Positions 34,461-44,351 of a DNA stretch of 64,000 nt are shown here, in pieces. The notes below the pieces were generated by a model. It had not been told where the DNA came from, searched no databases, and saw only the letters and a program-made list of their open reading frames with translations. The number at the start of each line of letters is the position of its first letter. Within the stretch, counting starts at the first letter, position 1. The stretch lies in assembly GCF_023195515.1 (NCBI RefSeq), contig NZ_JALPKR020000002.1:2953001-3017000 (forward strand). Reading direction: 5' to 3'. The translations under genes were made by a program, and so were the position numbers. This stretch comes from Variovorax sp. S12S4. GTDB lineage: Bacteria; Pseudomonadota; Gammaproteobacteria; Burkholderiales; Burkholderiaceae_C.

Positions 34461-36721
34461 GTGGGCACCGTCGCCGCCGGCGCCGCGCCGGTCAATCCGG
34501 CCGCCGTGGCTTCGGCCCGGCGGTCGCAGCGCTGGATCTGGGCCTGGGTGGCACTGGGCCTTGCGGCTTACCTCGTTCTGCCCTGGTATGCGATTCAGGA
34601 CTCGACCTGGTACGAGGCCGTTCCGCAGGTGTTCGGCCAGGCCGAGGGTGCCAACGGCCTGATGCAGGCCGTCACGCAAAGCCGCAGCTGGCTTTTCATC
34701 GGGATCTTCGGCTTGGCGATGTGCGCCATCGGTGCCTGGCTGCCGGCCGGCCGGGCGCAGGGGCGCTGGCTGCTGGCGGGCGGCGCCATCGGCGCCCTGG
34801 GCCTTGCCATTGCAGGCTTCACCATCGGTGCGCGCGGCTGGAGCATTGCGGCGCTCAATACTCAGTTCGGCGAACTGGCAGTCAATCAGTTCGGCATTGG
34901 CGCGGGCGGCTTCGTGGCGCTCACCGCGCTCACATTGCTGGCCGCTTTCGGCATTGCACGGCTCGGGTTGTTCAAGGGCGACCTTTTCGTGGCCGCAGCG
35001 GTCATCGGCTGCGGCGTGCTGATGGCGCTGTTCATTGCCTATCCGGTCAGCAAGGCGCTGGCTGGCGCCTTCTTCAATGAAGACGGGCGGTGGTCGATCA
35101 CGGCCTTTGCCGCGCGCGTGTTCACCGAGCGTATTTGGGGCCTGGGCTGCATTGCGGGCGGCGTGCGCTGCGGCGTCGCCTGGAACACGCTGGTGCTGGC
35201 TTTGCTCACTGCCGCCGGCACAACCTTTTAGGCACATTGATGGCGCTGATGGCCGAGCGCGGCAGCAAGCGCGGTCAGGGTGCGCTGCGGGTGCTCGCGC
35301 TGCTGCCGATCATCACGCCGCCTTTCGTGGTGGGCCTCGGGCTCGTCCTGTTGTTCGGCCGCGCGGGCATCGTCAACCAGCTGCTCGAAAACGTCTTCGG
35401 CATCGAACCGACACGCTGGTTCTACGGCATGCCGGGCGTGCTTGTGGCGCAGCTCTTCGCCTTCACGCCCATCGCCTTCATGATCATGCGCGGTGTGGTG
35501 CAAGGCATTGCGCCCAGCCTCGAAGAAGCCGCGCAGATGCTGCGCGCCGACCGGCGCCGCACTTTCTTCACCATCACGCTGCCGCTGTTGAAGCCCGGGT
35601 TGGCCAACGCCTTCCTGGTCGGCTTCATCGAGAGCATTGCGGACTTCGGCAACCCGGTCGTCGTGGGCGGGCAGTTCTCGGTGCTGTCGACCGACATCTT
35701 CTTTGCCATTGTCGGCGCGCAGTACGACCAGGGCCGCGCGGCCTCGCTCGCCTGGGTGCTCACGCTCTTCGCATTGGGCGTGTTCGCGCTGCAGCGCGGC
35801 CTGCTCGGCAAGCAGAACTACACCACCGTGAGCGGCAAAGGCGATGCGGGCATTGCCATGGCGTTGCCCGACGGCGTTCGTCGCACCATCTACTGCATCG
35901 CGCTGCCGTGGATCGCGTTTACGGCCGTGGTCTACCTGTTCGCCTTTGCGGGCGGCTTCGTGCAGACCTGGGGCCGTGACTACAGCTTCACGCTCAATCA
36001 CTTCAGGAGTGCGTTCGCGCTCGAATGGGGCCAATTTGGCTTGGTCTGGGCCGGCACGGCATGGAACTCGCTGATCACCACGCTCAAGCTCGCGGGCATC
36101 TCGGCACCCATTACTGCGGCACTGGGTTTGCTGATTGCGTGGCTGCTCGCGCGCAACGAGTTCAAGGGGCAGGGCGTGTTCGAGTTCGGCGCGCTGCTGG
36201 CCTTTGCCATTCCGGGCACGGTGCTCGGCGTGAGCTACATCCTGGCCTTCAACGTGCCGCCGTTCGAGCTCACGGGCACGGGGCTCATCATTGTGCTGTG
36301 CTTCATGTTCCGGAACCTGCCGGTTGGGGTGCGAGCGGGAACGGCGGCCTTCAAGCAGCTGGACCGCTCGCTCGACGAGGCTTCGCTGATGTTGCGCGCC
36401 TCCACTTCGCAGACGCTCTTCAAGGTGGTGCTGCCGCTACTCAAGCCAGCGCTCGTAGCCGCGCTGGTCTACAGCTTCGTGCGCGCCATGACGACCGTGA
36501 GCGCGGTGATCTTCCTGGTCACGGCCGAGAACGAGCTTGCCACCACCTACATCATCGGCCGCGTGGGCAACGGCGACTACGGCATTGCGCTGGCCTACTG
36601 CACGGTGCTCATGGTGCTGATGTCTCTGGCCATTGCACTGGTGCAGTGGGTGGTTGGAGAGCGCAAGCTGGGGCGCCGCAAGGCAGGCGTGCCGATAGTG
36701 GCCGCCCCTGTGGTGCATTGA
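34461..36721 (+). pseudogene. Ferric-type ABC transporter permease (FbpB family), frameshifted at 35226-35229
   Basis: A large double permease with two sets of membrane helices and two EAA loops (APSLEEAAQMLRADRRRTFF and DRSLDEASLMLRASTSQTLF). The first frame runs 34461-35231 and stops right after LLTAAGTTF. The rest continues in another frame as LGTLMALMAERGSKRG. Adding one T to the TTTT run gives TTFLGTLMALMAERG and a protein of about 753 residues. The first 250 residues hold extra membrane helices beyond the usual FbpB core, as in some AfuB-type permeases. The GTG start directly follows the upstream stop and lacks a clear ribosome site, so it is uncertain. Confidence 0.85.
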
Positions 36722-36736
36722 CGGGGAGAAGAACAC

Positions 36737-37789
36737 GTGAGCAACGGCATCGAATTTCGCAACGTCACCAAGCGCTACGGCACTGACAAAGACGGCCCGC
36801 TCGCGGTCAAGGGCATCAGCTTCGAGGTGCCGGTCGGCACGCTCACCACCATCCTCGGCCCTTCCGGCTGCGGCAAGACGACCACGCTGCGCATGATCGC
36901 GGGGCTCGAATCGCCGACTTCGGGCTCGATCCTGATGGGCGGGCGCGACGTCACCACGCTCGGCCCGGCCGAGCGCAACGTGAGCATGATGTTCCAGAGC
37001 TACGCGCTGTTCCCGCACATGAACGTGATCGAGAACGTGGGCTACGGCCTGCGCATGAGCGGCGTGAAGAAGGAAGAGGCCACCTCGCGGGCACGCGATG
37101 CGCTCAAGGGCGTGGGGCTGGTCGGCTTCGACGAGCGCCTGCCCAGCGAACTCTCGGGCGGCCAGCAGCAGCGCGTGGCCCTGGCACGCGCCCTGGTGCT
37201 GGAGCCCGCGGTGCTGCTGTTCGACGAACCGCTGTCCAACCTCGACGCCCGCCTGCGGCGCGAAATGCGCGAGGAAATCCGCGCACTGCAGCAGCGCCTC
37301 AAGCTCACGGTGGCCTATGTGACGCACGACCAGAGCGAGGCGCTGGCCGTGAGCGACCAGATCATCGTGATGGACCACGGCCTCATCGCCCAGCGCGGCA
37401 CGCCCGAGCAGCTCTATGGCCGGCCCGAGAGCGAATTTGTCGCGGGCTTCATGGGCGAGGCGATGGTTTTTCCGGCCATGGCGCAAGCCGACGGCAGCGT
37501 CACCTTCGGCCCGCTGCGCCTGCAGCCGCGCCATGCGGTGGCGCCCGGCGCCGTGAAGGTCGCGGTGCGCCCCGAGGCCTGGAACATCGGCGGCGCCGAG
37601 GCGGGCCAGGGGCTGCCTGCCACATTACGAAAGGCGGCCTACCTGGGCAGCTTCTACGAATACGGCTTCGACACCCCGATCGGCCCCGTCTTCGTGGTGT
37701 CGACCGATCTTTCACGCCCCCTGGCCGCGGGCGCGCAGGCCACGCTGTCGCTGGCGGCGCACGGCGTCAGCGTGGTGCCCGGCGCATGA
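36737..37789 (+). CDS. Ferric-type ABC transporter ATP-binding protein (FbpC/PotA-like)
   Basis: A 350-residue ATPase. Walker A GPSGCGKTT, Q-loop MFQSYALFPHM, signature LSGGQQQRV, Walker B LLFDEPLSNLD and H-loop YVTHDQSEA are followed by a C-terminal TOBE-type domain (FGPLRLQPRHAVAP to the end). The GTG start at 36737 has GGGGAG upstream. It completes the importer of the preceding two genes. The family includes iron, spermidine, sulfate and phosphonate ATPases, so it does not settle the substrate. Confidence 0.92.
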   Translation: MSNGIEFRNVTKRYGTDKDGPLAVKGISFEVPVGTLTTILGPSGCGKTTTLRMIAGLESPTSGSILMGGRDVTTLGPAERNVSMMFQSYALFPHMNVIENVGYGLRMSGVKKEEATSRARDALKGVGLVGFDERLPSELSGGQQQRVALARALVLEPAVLLFDEPLSNLDARLRREMREEIRALQQRLKLTVAYVTHDQSEALAVSDQIIVMDHGLIAQRGTPEQLYGRPESEFVAGFMGEAMVFPAMAQADGSVTFGPLRLQPRHAVAPGAVKVAVRPEAWNIGGAEAGQGLPATLRKAAYLGSFYEYGFDTPIGPVFVVSTDLSRPLAAGAQATLSLAAHGVSVVPGA

Positions 37790-37801
37790 AACAATGGCGC
37801 C

Positions 37802-38443
37802 ATGAACGTGGTTTTCGATCTTGGCGCCGTGCTGCTGGCATGGGAGCCCACACGGCTGGTGCAGACTCATCTTCCCGAACACGCCTCCACTGAGCTTGCC
37901 GCCGCGGCGCTCGGGCGGGCGCTGTTCCACCATGACGACTGGCTGTGCTTCGACTGCGGCACGCGCTCGCTCGAAGATGCCATTGCGCGCATGGCCCAGC
38001 GACTATCGCTTCCCGCCGCACGGCTCGACGAGATGCTCGGCACGCTGGGCGAACGCCTGGAGCCGATCCCGGTCACGGTCGAGCTGCTCGAAGGGCTGTT
38101 TGCGCGCCGGGATGCCGGCGAGGCGCTGCGCCTTTACTACCTCTCGAACATGCCAGCGCCTTATGCGCGCGCCATCGAGCGCCGCCACGGCTTCATCCGG
38201 CGGTTCGACGGCGGGGTCTTCTCCGGCGACGTGAAGTTCATCAAGCCGAATCGCGAAATCTACGAGCTGCTGGCGGTGCGCCATGCGCTCGATCCGCAGC
38301 AAACGGTTTTCATCGACGATTCAGCGGCCAACGTGGAAGCGGCGCGCGCCTTCGGATGGCACGCCATTCACTGCACCCACCCCGCCGCGCTGGCGACGCA
38401 GCTCGGGCGCTATCTGCCGTCCGTCTCGACTACCGGGCGGTAA
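37802..38443 (+). CDS. HAD-superfamily phosphatase (YihX-like)
   Basis: A 213-residue HAD-IA hydrolase. Motif I is FDLGAVLLAW, where the second position of the usual DxD is glycine, as in the YihX sugar-phosphatase group. Motif II is in LYYLSNMPAP, the lysine motif is FIKPNREIYELL, and motif IV is VFIDDSAANVEAA. The likely role is dephosphorylation of a small sugar phosphate, which would fit the neighbouring sugar-phosphate genes, but no substrate is shown. It overlaps the convergent lipocalin gene by 14 bases. Confidence 0.85.
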   Translation: MNVVFDLGAVLLAWEPTRLVQTHLPEHASTELAAAALGRALFHHDDWLCFDCGTRSLEDAIARMAQRLSLPAARLDEMLGTLGERLEPIPVTVELLEGLFARRDAGEALRLYYLSNMPAPYARAIERRHGFIRRFDGGVFSGDVKFIKPNREIYELLAVRHALDPQQTVFIDDSAANVEAARAFGWHAIHCTHPAALATQLGRYLPSVSTTGR

Positions 38444-39107
38444 GCACCACCTTGGCGGTGTCGAAGCCCAGGCTGGCGGCGTAGTCCAGCTCGGCCTGCA
38501 ACGCGTCCTCTTCCAGCCGGGGAGCGCGCGAAAGCACCCAGAGGTACTGGCGATCGGGTGTGCCGACCAGCGCCACCTGGTAGTCGCGGTCCAGCTTCAG
38601 GATCCAGTAGTCGCCCCACACCATCGGCAGCCAGCTCAGCCAGGAAGGCGCAAAGCGCACTTCGAGCCGGCCCGCGCCGGGCTGGCCCGCCACCGGCACC
38701 ACGCGCGCCGTGCCCACCGCCTCGTCGAAATTGCCGTCGGGCCGTACGCAGCGGTTGATGACCTGCAGCGTGCCGTCGGGCTGAGGCGTGTACTCGGCGG
38801 TCACAGGGCCCGCGCACTGTTTCTGGAAGCGGTTCGGCAGGCGGGCCTGTTCGTGCCAGACGCCGGCATAGCGCTGGATATCGACCGGCGCCACCACCTG
38901 CAGCGGCGCGCGCATGAGCGGCGCGCCGTCGGCGGGGCCGGGCAGTTGCGCCCGCGCGGTGCGGCCGGCGCCAAGGGCGAGCCAGGTAGCGACGCCGCCC
39001 ACCACGAAGGCGGTGGCCAGGGTGCCGATGGACGAACTGGTGCGGCGGTCGTCGAAAGGAGCGCGGTTCGCTGCTGCGGAAGCTGCGGAGCGATGGCGGA
39101 AGGACAT
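38430..39107 (-). CDS. Lipocalin family protein (Blc-like), membrane-anchored
   Basis: A 225-residue protein with an N-terminal hydrophobic segment (IGTLATAFVVGGVATWLALG, about residues 27-46) and a bacterial lipocalin domain. The GxW motif is in YAGVWHEQARLPNRFQKQC, followed by AEYTPQPDGTLQVINRCV and the late DYWILKLDRDYQVALVGTP. Unlike Blc it has no lipobox, so it would be held by an uncleaved helix. The ATG at 39107 is preferred: AGGAG sits eight bases upstream. Lipocalins of this group bind fatty acids or lysophospholipids. Convergent overlap with the HAD gene. Confidence 0.88.
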   Translation of the reverse strand: MSFRHRSAASAAANRAPFDDRRTSSSIGTLATAFVVGGVATWLALGAGRTARAQLPGPADGAPLMRAPLQVVAPVDIQRYAGVWHEQARLPNRFQKQCAGPVTAEYTPQPDGTLQVINRCVRPDGNFDEAVGTARVVPVAGQPGAGRLEVRFAPSWLSWLPMVWGDYWILKLDRDYQVALVGTPDRQYLWVLSRAPRLEEDALQAELDYAASLGFDTAKVVLTAR

Positions 39108-39348
39108 GGGGGGCACTCCTGTAGTGGGAAAGCATCAAGGCGGGAAGCCGCAGGCTAGTCCCTGAACGCACCCGCTGCCGTCAGCGGCGGACCACAGCCC
39201 ATGTAGGGCAGGGCAGCCGGCGTACAACCCTGTCGGCCGAAGGCCGATGCAGCGCGGTGAAAAGCCGTGCTACGGTGCGCATGAAAACATCGGCCCCAGC
39301 GCAATAGCGTGCAGGACTTGTCATCACCCGCACAGGATAATCTTCGAC

Positions 39349-40308
39349 ATGAATCAACTCGATGCTCTCCGTCAATGGACCACCGTGGTCGCCGACACCG
39401 GCGACTTCAAGCAACTCAGCATTTCCAAGCCGCAGGACGCGACCACCAATCCGTCGCTCATCCTCAAGGCGGTGCAAAAGCCCGAGTACCGGCCGCTGCT
39501 CGATGAAGCCGTCAAGAGCCATGCGGGCAAGCCGCTCGACGAAGTCATCGACCGACTGCTGGTGCGCTTCGGCGCCGAGATTCTCTCGATCATTCCCGGA
39601 CGCGTATCGACCGAAGTCGACGCCCGCCTTTCGTTCGACACCGCCGCCACCATTGCACGCGGCGAGCGCATCGTGGCGCTCTACAAGGCCGAAGGCATCG
39701 ACACCGAGAAGCGCCTGCTGATCAAGGTGGCCTCCACGTGGGAGGGCATCCAGGCGGCGCGCGCGCTCGAGCAGAAGGGCATTCGCACCAACCTCACGCT
39801 GCTGTTCTCGTTTGCGCAGGCGGTGGCCTGCGCCGAGGCCGGCGTGCAGCTCATTTCGCCCTTTGTGGGCCGCATCTACGACTGGTACAAGAAGTCGGCC
39901 GGCGCCAAGTGGGACGAGGCGGCGAGCGCGGGCGCCAACGATCCGGGCGTCAAGTCGGTGCGCGAGATCTACAACTACTACAAGCAGCACGGCATCAAGA
40001 CAGAGGTGATGGGCGCAAGCTTCCGCAACGTGGGGCAGATCCAGGCCCTGGCCGGCTGCGACCTGCTGACCATCAGCCCTGAGCTGCTGGCCGAGTTGGC
40101 CGCCAGCAACGAGCCGCTCGAGCACGCGCTCGACGCCAAGAAGGCTGCCGCAACGGCCAGCGTGGAGAAGCTGAGCTACGACGAGCCGAGCTTCCGCTTT
40201 GCGCTGAACGAAGACGCCATGGCCACCGAGAAGCTCGCCGAGGGCATCCGCGCCTTTGCAGCCGACGCCGTGAAGCTGGAAAAACTCATGCAGGAAAGCG
40301 GCAAGTAA
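39349..40308 (+). CDS. tal: Transaldolase
   Basis: A 319-residue class I transaldolase of the non-oxidative pentose phosphate pathway. The DATTNPSLI motif near residue 25 contributes the catalytic aspartate; the Schiff-base lysine is in [15 protein letters not shown] near residue 130. The body aligns in order with the TalB type ([30 protein letters not shown]). An AGGA site precedes the ATG at 39349; an in-frame reading from 39247 is not supported. Two bases separate it from pgi, so the two are co-transcribed. Confidence 0.97.
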   Translation: MNQLDALRQWTTVVADTGDFKQLSISKPQDATTNPSLILKAVQKPEYRPLLDEAVKSHAGKPLDEVIDRLLVRFGAEILSIIPGRVSTEVDARLSFDTAATIARGERIVALYKAEGIDTEKRLLIKVASTWEGIQAARALEQKGIRTNLTLLFSFAQAVACAEAGVQLISPFVGRIYDWYKKSAGAKWDEAASAGANDPGVKSVREIYNYYKQHGIKTEVMGASFRNVGQIQALAGCDLLTISPELLAELAASNEPLEHALDAKKAAATASVEKLSYDEPSFRFALNEDAMATEKLAEGIRAFAADAVKLEKLMQESGK

Positions 40309-40310
40309 AC

Positions 40311-41867
40311 ATGGCCATGACCCTTCGCTGCGACCGCGCGCCCGCTTGGGCGCAGCTGCAAAGCTACTTCGAGACCGCGGGCCGCCAGTTCGACGTGCGC
40401 CACGCCTTCGTCGACGATGCCGGGCGCTTCGAGCGCTTCAGCCAGGAAGCACCTTACGTCTTTGCCGACCTGTCGAAGAACCTGATCGATGCGCGCACCG
40501 AGGAAATGCTGCTTTCGCTGGCCCGCGAATGCGGCCTTGAGGCGCATCGCGATGCGATGTTTGCCGGCGAGCACATCAACAACACCGAAGACCGCGCGGT
40601 GCTGCACACGCTGCTGCGCGCGCCAGCCAATGCCGCGGCGGGCAACACCGCGGCCGAGCTGCGCGAAGTGCACGCGACGCTCGACGCGATGCTGGCCTAT
40701 GCCGAGAAGGTGCGCAGCGATCACACCATTACCGACGTGGTCAACATCGGCATCGGCGGCTCCGACCTCGGCCCGCAGATGGCGGTGCTGGCGCTCGCCG
40801 AATTCGCCGCTCCGGGCAAGCGCTTTCATTTCGTTTCGAACGTCGACGGCCACGAGCTCGACGGCGTGCTGCGCGACCTGGCCCCCGAACACACGCTGTT
40901 CCTGATTGCGTCCAAGACCTTCACCACGACCGAGACGATGACCAACGCGCTCTCGGCCAAGCGCTGGTACGAGCAGTCGGGCGGTACGGACATCGCCGGC
41001 CACTTTGCCGCGCTCACCACCAACGTGGAGGCCGCGAAGCAATTCGGCATCGACATCACCTTCGGCTTCTGGGACTGGGTCGGCGGCCGCTATTCGCTGT
41101 GGTCGGCCATCGGGCTGCCGATTGCATTGGCCATCGGCGCCGACGGATTCCGCCGGCTGCTGGCAGGCGCGCATGCGATGGACGAGCACTTCCGCACCGC
41201 GCCGCTCGAAAAGAACCTGCCGGTGCGCCTGGGCCTGCTCGACGTCTGGTACCGCAACTTCCACAAGTTCACGAGCCGCGGCATCGCGCCGTATCACAGC
41301 GCCCTGAAGCGCTTGCCGGCCTACCTGCAGCAGCTCGAGATGGAAAGCAACGGAAAGCAGGTCGATGCAAGCGGCGAGCCGCTGCCGAATGGCTTGGGCA
41401 CTTCGCCCGTGCTCTGGGGCGAGCCCGGCACCAATGGCCAGCATGCCTACTTCCAGATGCTGCACCAGGGCACGGATGTGATTCCACTCGAATTCGTGGC
41501 GGTGCGCGACGCAGCGCACACGCTCGAAGGCCACCACGCCAAGTTGCTGGCCAATGCGCTCGCGCAGGCGCAGGCATTGATGGTCGGAAAGCTCGACGCC
41601 GGTGGCCACAAGAACTTTCCAGGCAACCGGCCGAGCACCTTCTTCGTGTTCGAGAAGCTCACGCCCGAATCGCTGGGTGCGTTCCTTGCGCTGTACGAAC
41701 ACCGCGTGTTCACCAGCGGTGCGCTGTGGGGCATCAACAGCTTCGACCAGTGGGGTGTGGAGCTCGGCAAGGTGCTTGCGAAGGACATCGAGCCGCGTCT
41801 TGCCTCGGGCGACATCATGGGGCTTGATGCCTCGACGGCTGGATTGTTGAAGCGGCTCGGGTCCTGA
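40311..41867 (+). CDS. pgi: Glucose-6-phosphate isomerase
   Basis: A 518-residue phosphoglucose isomerase. Signatures are present in order: NIGIGGSDLGPQMA, SKTFTTTETMTNA, FWDWVGGRYSLWSAIGLP, WYRNFHKF, and SFDQWGVELGKVLAKDI with its active-site lysine near the C-terminus. It directly follows tal. Together with zwf in the same window it links fructose 6-phosphate made by the polyol locus to the oxidative route. Confidence 0.97.
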   Translation: MAMTLRCDRAPAWAQLQSYFETAGRQFDVRHAFVDDAGRFERFSQEAPYVFADLSKNLIDARTEEMLLSLARECGLEAHRDAMFAGEHINNTEDRAVLHTLLRAPANAAAGNTAAELREVHATLDAMLAYAEKVRSDHTITDVVNIGIGGSDLGPQMAVLALAEFAAPGKRFHFVSNVDGHELDGVLRDLAPEHTLFLIASKTFTTTETMTNALSAKRWYEQSGGTDIAGHFAALTTNVEAAKQFGIDITFGFWDWVGGRYSLWSAIGLPIALAIGADGFRRLLAGAHAMDEHFRTAPLEKNLPVRLGLLDVWYRNFHKFTSRGIAPYHSALKRLPAYLQQLEMESNGKQVDASGEPLPNGLGTSPVLWGEPGTNGQHAYFQMLHQGTDVIPLEFVAVRDAAHTLEGHHAKLLANALAQAQALMVGKLDAGGHKNFPGNRPSTFFVFEKLTPESLGAFLALYEHRVFTSGALWGINSFDQWGVELGKVLAKDIEPRLASGDIMGLDASTAGLLKRLGS

Positions 41868-41901
41868 GCTTCTTTGGTCTTTCGAAGGCTGGGTAGGGTA
41901 C

Positions 41902-42163
41902 GTTCAGGGCGGCGCACCCGCCGACGGGGTACCTTACTCCGCGAATGTCCCCCGGCCTGCGGCCTCCTCCTTTATTTCGCTGCGCAAGGCACCCCATCGA
42001 CGGGAGCGTTGTTCAGAGCGGTGGTTGATCGCACGGAACAAGCGCAGCGCTCGGTGTGCACAGGGCATCGGGTGCTCCGCGCAGCGAAATAAAGGAGGAG
42101 GGGCGCAGCCCCGGGGACATTCGCGGAGGGGAGTACCCGGTGGCCTGTGCACGCGCCCTGAAC
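41902..42163. repeat. MITE-like palindromic repeat, copy 1
   Basis: A 262-bp element in the 310-bp pgi-pdxA gap. Ends are GTTCAGGGCG and its inverse CGCCCTGAAC. Each half carries a long inverted arm (CTCCGCGAATGTCCCC and CCTCCTCCTTTATTTCGCTGCGC pair with their complements near 42080-42130), around a central 70-base unit. A second copy is at 51979-52239. There is no coding potential of note. It is probably a dispersed non-autonomous repeat, and its RNA would fold into a large hairpin. Confidence 0.85.
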
Positions 42164-42177
42164 AGCGGCGCCATCCC

Positions 42178-43239
42178 TCAAGCAGTAGCCGCTTCTGCAA
42201 CCGTCCGCACAGGCGAACCACTCGCCATCCGCACGCACAAGTCGAAGGCCTGCTGCAGCCCTTCGATCTGCGCAACACCCTTGCCTGCGATGTCAAAAGC
42301 GCTGCCGCTGGCCGAGGTGGCCACCGGCACCGGCAGGCCGCCGTGCAGCGTCACACCCTGCTCGAAGCCCATCAGCTTCATCGCGATCTGGCCCTGGTCG
42401 TGATACATCGACACCACCGCATCCACATCGCCACGGCGTGCGCCGATGAACACCGTGTCAGGAGAGAACGGACCGCGGGCGTCGAAGCCCTCGGCGCGCA
42501 GTTGTTCGATGGCCGGCGCGATGATCTCGATTTCTTCCATGCCGATGGAGCCGCCGTCTCCCGCATGCGGGTTGAGCCCCGTCACCGCAATGCGAGGTTG
42601 TGCCACACCTGCGCGGCGCAGGGCCGATGCAATGATCTTCACCGCATCGCTCACGCCCTCCATCGTGATGTGGGCCGCTACGTCCTTCAGCGGAATGTGC
42701 GACGTTACGCGCGAGGTCCATAGCGAGCCCGTCAGGTTGAACTCGCAGACGAAGCCCTTCACGGCAAAGCGTTCCTGCATGTAGCGCAGCTCATCTTCAT
42801 GCACCAGGCCACCCAGACGAAGCGAATGCTTGTTGAGCGGCGCAAAGAGAATGCCGTCGGCCTGCCCGCGCCGCACCGCCGCGGTGGCGAGCTCCAGTGC
42901 TTCGAAGGATGCGCGGCCTGAAGCCTCGTTCGATTCGCCGAGCGCCGGCTCCCGCCCCTCCATCCAGTCGCGCAGCAGCAGCGTGGGGCGGCCGTCCTCG
43001 AAGCGAAGGTTCTCCAACCGGTCGACCTGCAGCGGGTCGAGCTTCACGCCCGCCACGCGCTCGCCCGCGGCCAGCACCACGGGGTCGGCGATCAGCAGCA
43101 CGCGCGCGGCCTCCAGGTTGCGCTGGCGCGCGAGCAGCTTCACGGCCATCTCGGGGCCGATGCCGCTCGGGTCGCCGAGCAGCACGGCGATGCGGGGCTT
43201 CGCGGAAATGACGGTCGGGGTCTTCGATGGGGTGGGCAT
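42178..43239 (-). CDS. pdxA: 4-hydroxythreonine-4-phosphate dehydrogenase family (PdxA / PdxA2)
   Basis: A 353-residue NAD-dependent dehydrogenase. The N-terminal GDPSGIGPEMAVKLL, metal ligands in the LNPHAGDGG and MYHDQGQIAMK motifs, and TSHIPLKDV are all PdxA features. Standard PdxA acts in pyridoxal-phosphate synthesis. Here the gene pairs with a Bug binding protein and a divergent LysR gene rather than with ksgA/surA-type neighbours, so it may be the PdxA2 type that oxidises threonate/erythronate 4-phosphate in acid-sugar catabolism. No DtnK-type kinase is in view, so this is open. Confidence 0.88.
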   Translation of the reverse strand: MPTPSKTPTVISAKPRIAVLLGDPSGIGPEMAVKLLARQRNLEAARVLLIADPVVLAAGERVAGVKLDPLQVDRLENLRFEDGRPTLLLRDWMEGREPALGESNEASGRASFEALELATAAVRRGQADGILFAPLNKHSLRLGGLVHEDELRYMQERFAVKGFVCEFNLTGSLWTSRVTSHIPLKDVAAHITMEGVSDAVKIIASALRRAGVAQPRIAVTGLNPHAGDGGSIGMEEIEIIAPAIEQLRAEGFDARGPFSPDTVFIGARRGDVDAVVSMYHDQGQIAMKLMGFEQGVTLHGGLPVPVATSASGSAFDIAGKGVAQIEGLQQAFDLCVRMASGSPVRTVAEAATA

Positions 43240-43284
43240 GGAATCAGGAATGAAATGGAGAAGAAGAAGGAAAGAAGGAAGGCC

Positions 43285-44259
43285 TCATTCGGCCTTGATG
43301 TTGGCGTCCCGCACGAGTTGGCCGTAGTGGTCGAACTCCTGCTTGTTCATTGCCGCGAAAGCTTCGCCGGTGATCACGCCGGGCTCGCCACCCAGGCCCT
43401 TGATGCGCGCCTGCACATCGGTCAGCCTCAGCGTGCGCGTGAGCTCCGTGCCCAGTCGCTCCACTACGGGCCGCGGCGTGCCGGCCGTCACGTAGAGGCC
43501 GTACCAGGTGGACACGTCCGCGCCCTTGATGCCCTGCTCGGCCAGCGTAGGCACGTCGGGCAGTTCGGGCGAGCGCTGAGGCGCGCTCACGGCCAGCGCG
43601 CGGAACTTGCCGGCCTTGATCTGGCCCATGGCGGAAGAGGTGCTGTCGAACATCATGTCGACCTCGCCGCCGATGATGTCGATGTGCGCCTGCGAGCTGC
43701 CCTTGTAGGGCACATGGATCGACTTCATGCCCGTGGCCAGGTTGAAAGCCTCGCCGCCCACGTGCTGCGTGCTGCCGATGCCGGATGACGCGTACTTGAA
43801 TCCGCCCGGCTTGGCCGTCATGGCCGCCACCAGGTCTTTCACCGACTTGTAGGGTGAACTGGCCGAAACCACCAGCACGTTGGGCATCACCGCCACCAGG
43901 CCGATCGGCTGCAGGTCTTTCAGCGGGTCGTACTTGAGCTTGAGGATGTGAGGCGCCACCGCCTGCGCGGTGTTGGTGGCCAGCAGCAGCGTAGTGCCGT
44001 CGGCCGCGGCGCGCGCGGTGAGTTCGCCCGCGATGGTGTTCGAGGCGCCGGGCCGGTTCTCCACCGTCACGGGCTGCTTGAGCACCGGCGCGAACTTGTC
44101 GGCCAGCACGCGCGCGAGGATGTCGGTGCCGCCGCCGGGCGAGGCGCCGACCATGATGCGCAGCGGCTTGTCGGGGTAGGCGGGCTGCGCACCGGCCATG
44201 GCGGTTGCCAGCGCCAGCGTTGCCGCGCTCGCCGTGCGGGCAAGAAAAGAAAGCTTCAT
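43285..44259 (-). CDS. Bug family tripartite tricarboxylate transporter substrate-binding protein
   Basis: A 324-residue periplasmic protein of the Bug/TctC family. The signal peptide (ATLALATAMAGAQ) is followed by the family start YPDKPLRIMVGASPGGGTDILAR, then PGASNTIAGELTARAAADG and YASSGIGSTQHVGGEAF. An AGGAG ribosome site precedes the ATG at 44259; longer readings would run into the divergent LysR gene. No membrane TctA/TctB genes are nearby, as is usual for the numerous orphan Bug proteins of this order. Probably co-transcribed with the pdxA-like gene. Confidence 0.93.
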   Translation of the reverse strand: MKLSFLARTASAATLALATAMAGAQPAYPDKPLRIMVGASPGGGTDILARVLADKFAPVLKQPVTVENRPGASNTIAGELTARAAADGTTLLLATNTAQAVAPHILKLKYDPLKDLQPIGLVAVMPNVLVVSASSPYKSVKDLVAAMTAKPGGFKYASSGIGSTQHVGGEAFNLATGMKSIHVPYKGSSQAHIDIIGGEVDMMFDSTSSAMGQIKAGKFRALAVSAPQRSPELPDVPTLAEQGIKGADVSTWYGLYVTAGTPRPVVERLGTELTRTLRLTDVQARIKGLGGEPGVITGEAFAAMNKQEFDHYGQLVRDANIKAE

Positions 44260-44294
44260 CGGGTGTGTCTCCTGCTTGTTTGGTGCCAGCTTAG

Positions 44295-44337
44295 GGAGCT
44301 TCGTGTTGCCAATCCAATCGAAAAAGCCCGAAGCTCC
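44295..44337. promoter_or_regulatory. Inverted repeat GGAGCTTCG / CGAAGCTCC between Bug and LysR genes
   Basis: Perfect nine-base arms at 44295-44303 and 44329-44337, 25 bases apart, in the 92-base divergent intergenic region. The position is right for binding by the LysR regulator and control of both directions; a role as an RNA hairpin is the alternative. Confidence 0.5.
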
Positions 44338-44351
44338 ATATACTTTTGTGC

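Noticed and set aside
33417..35237. 606-codon open frame on the minus strand across the ferric-type binding protein and permease genes
   Set aside because: Composition is typical of antisense shadows in high-GC DNA and it has no family features; the plus-strand genes are well supported.
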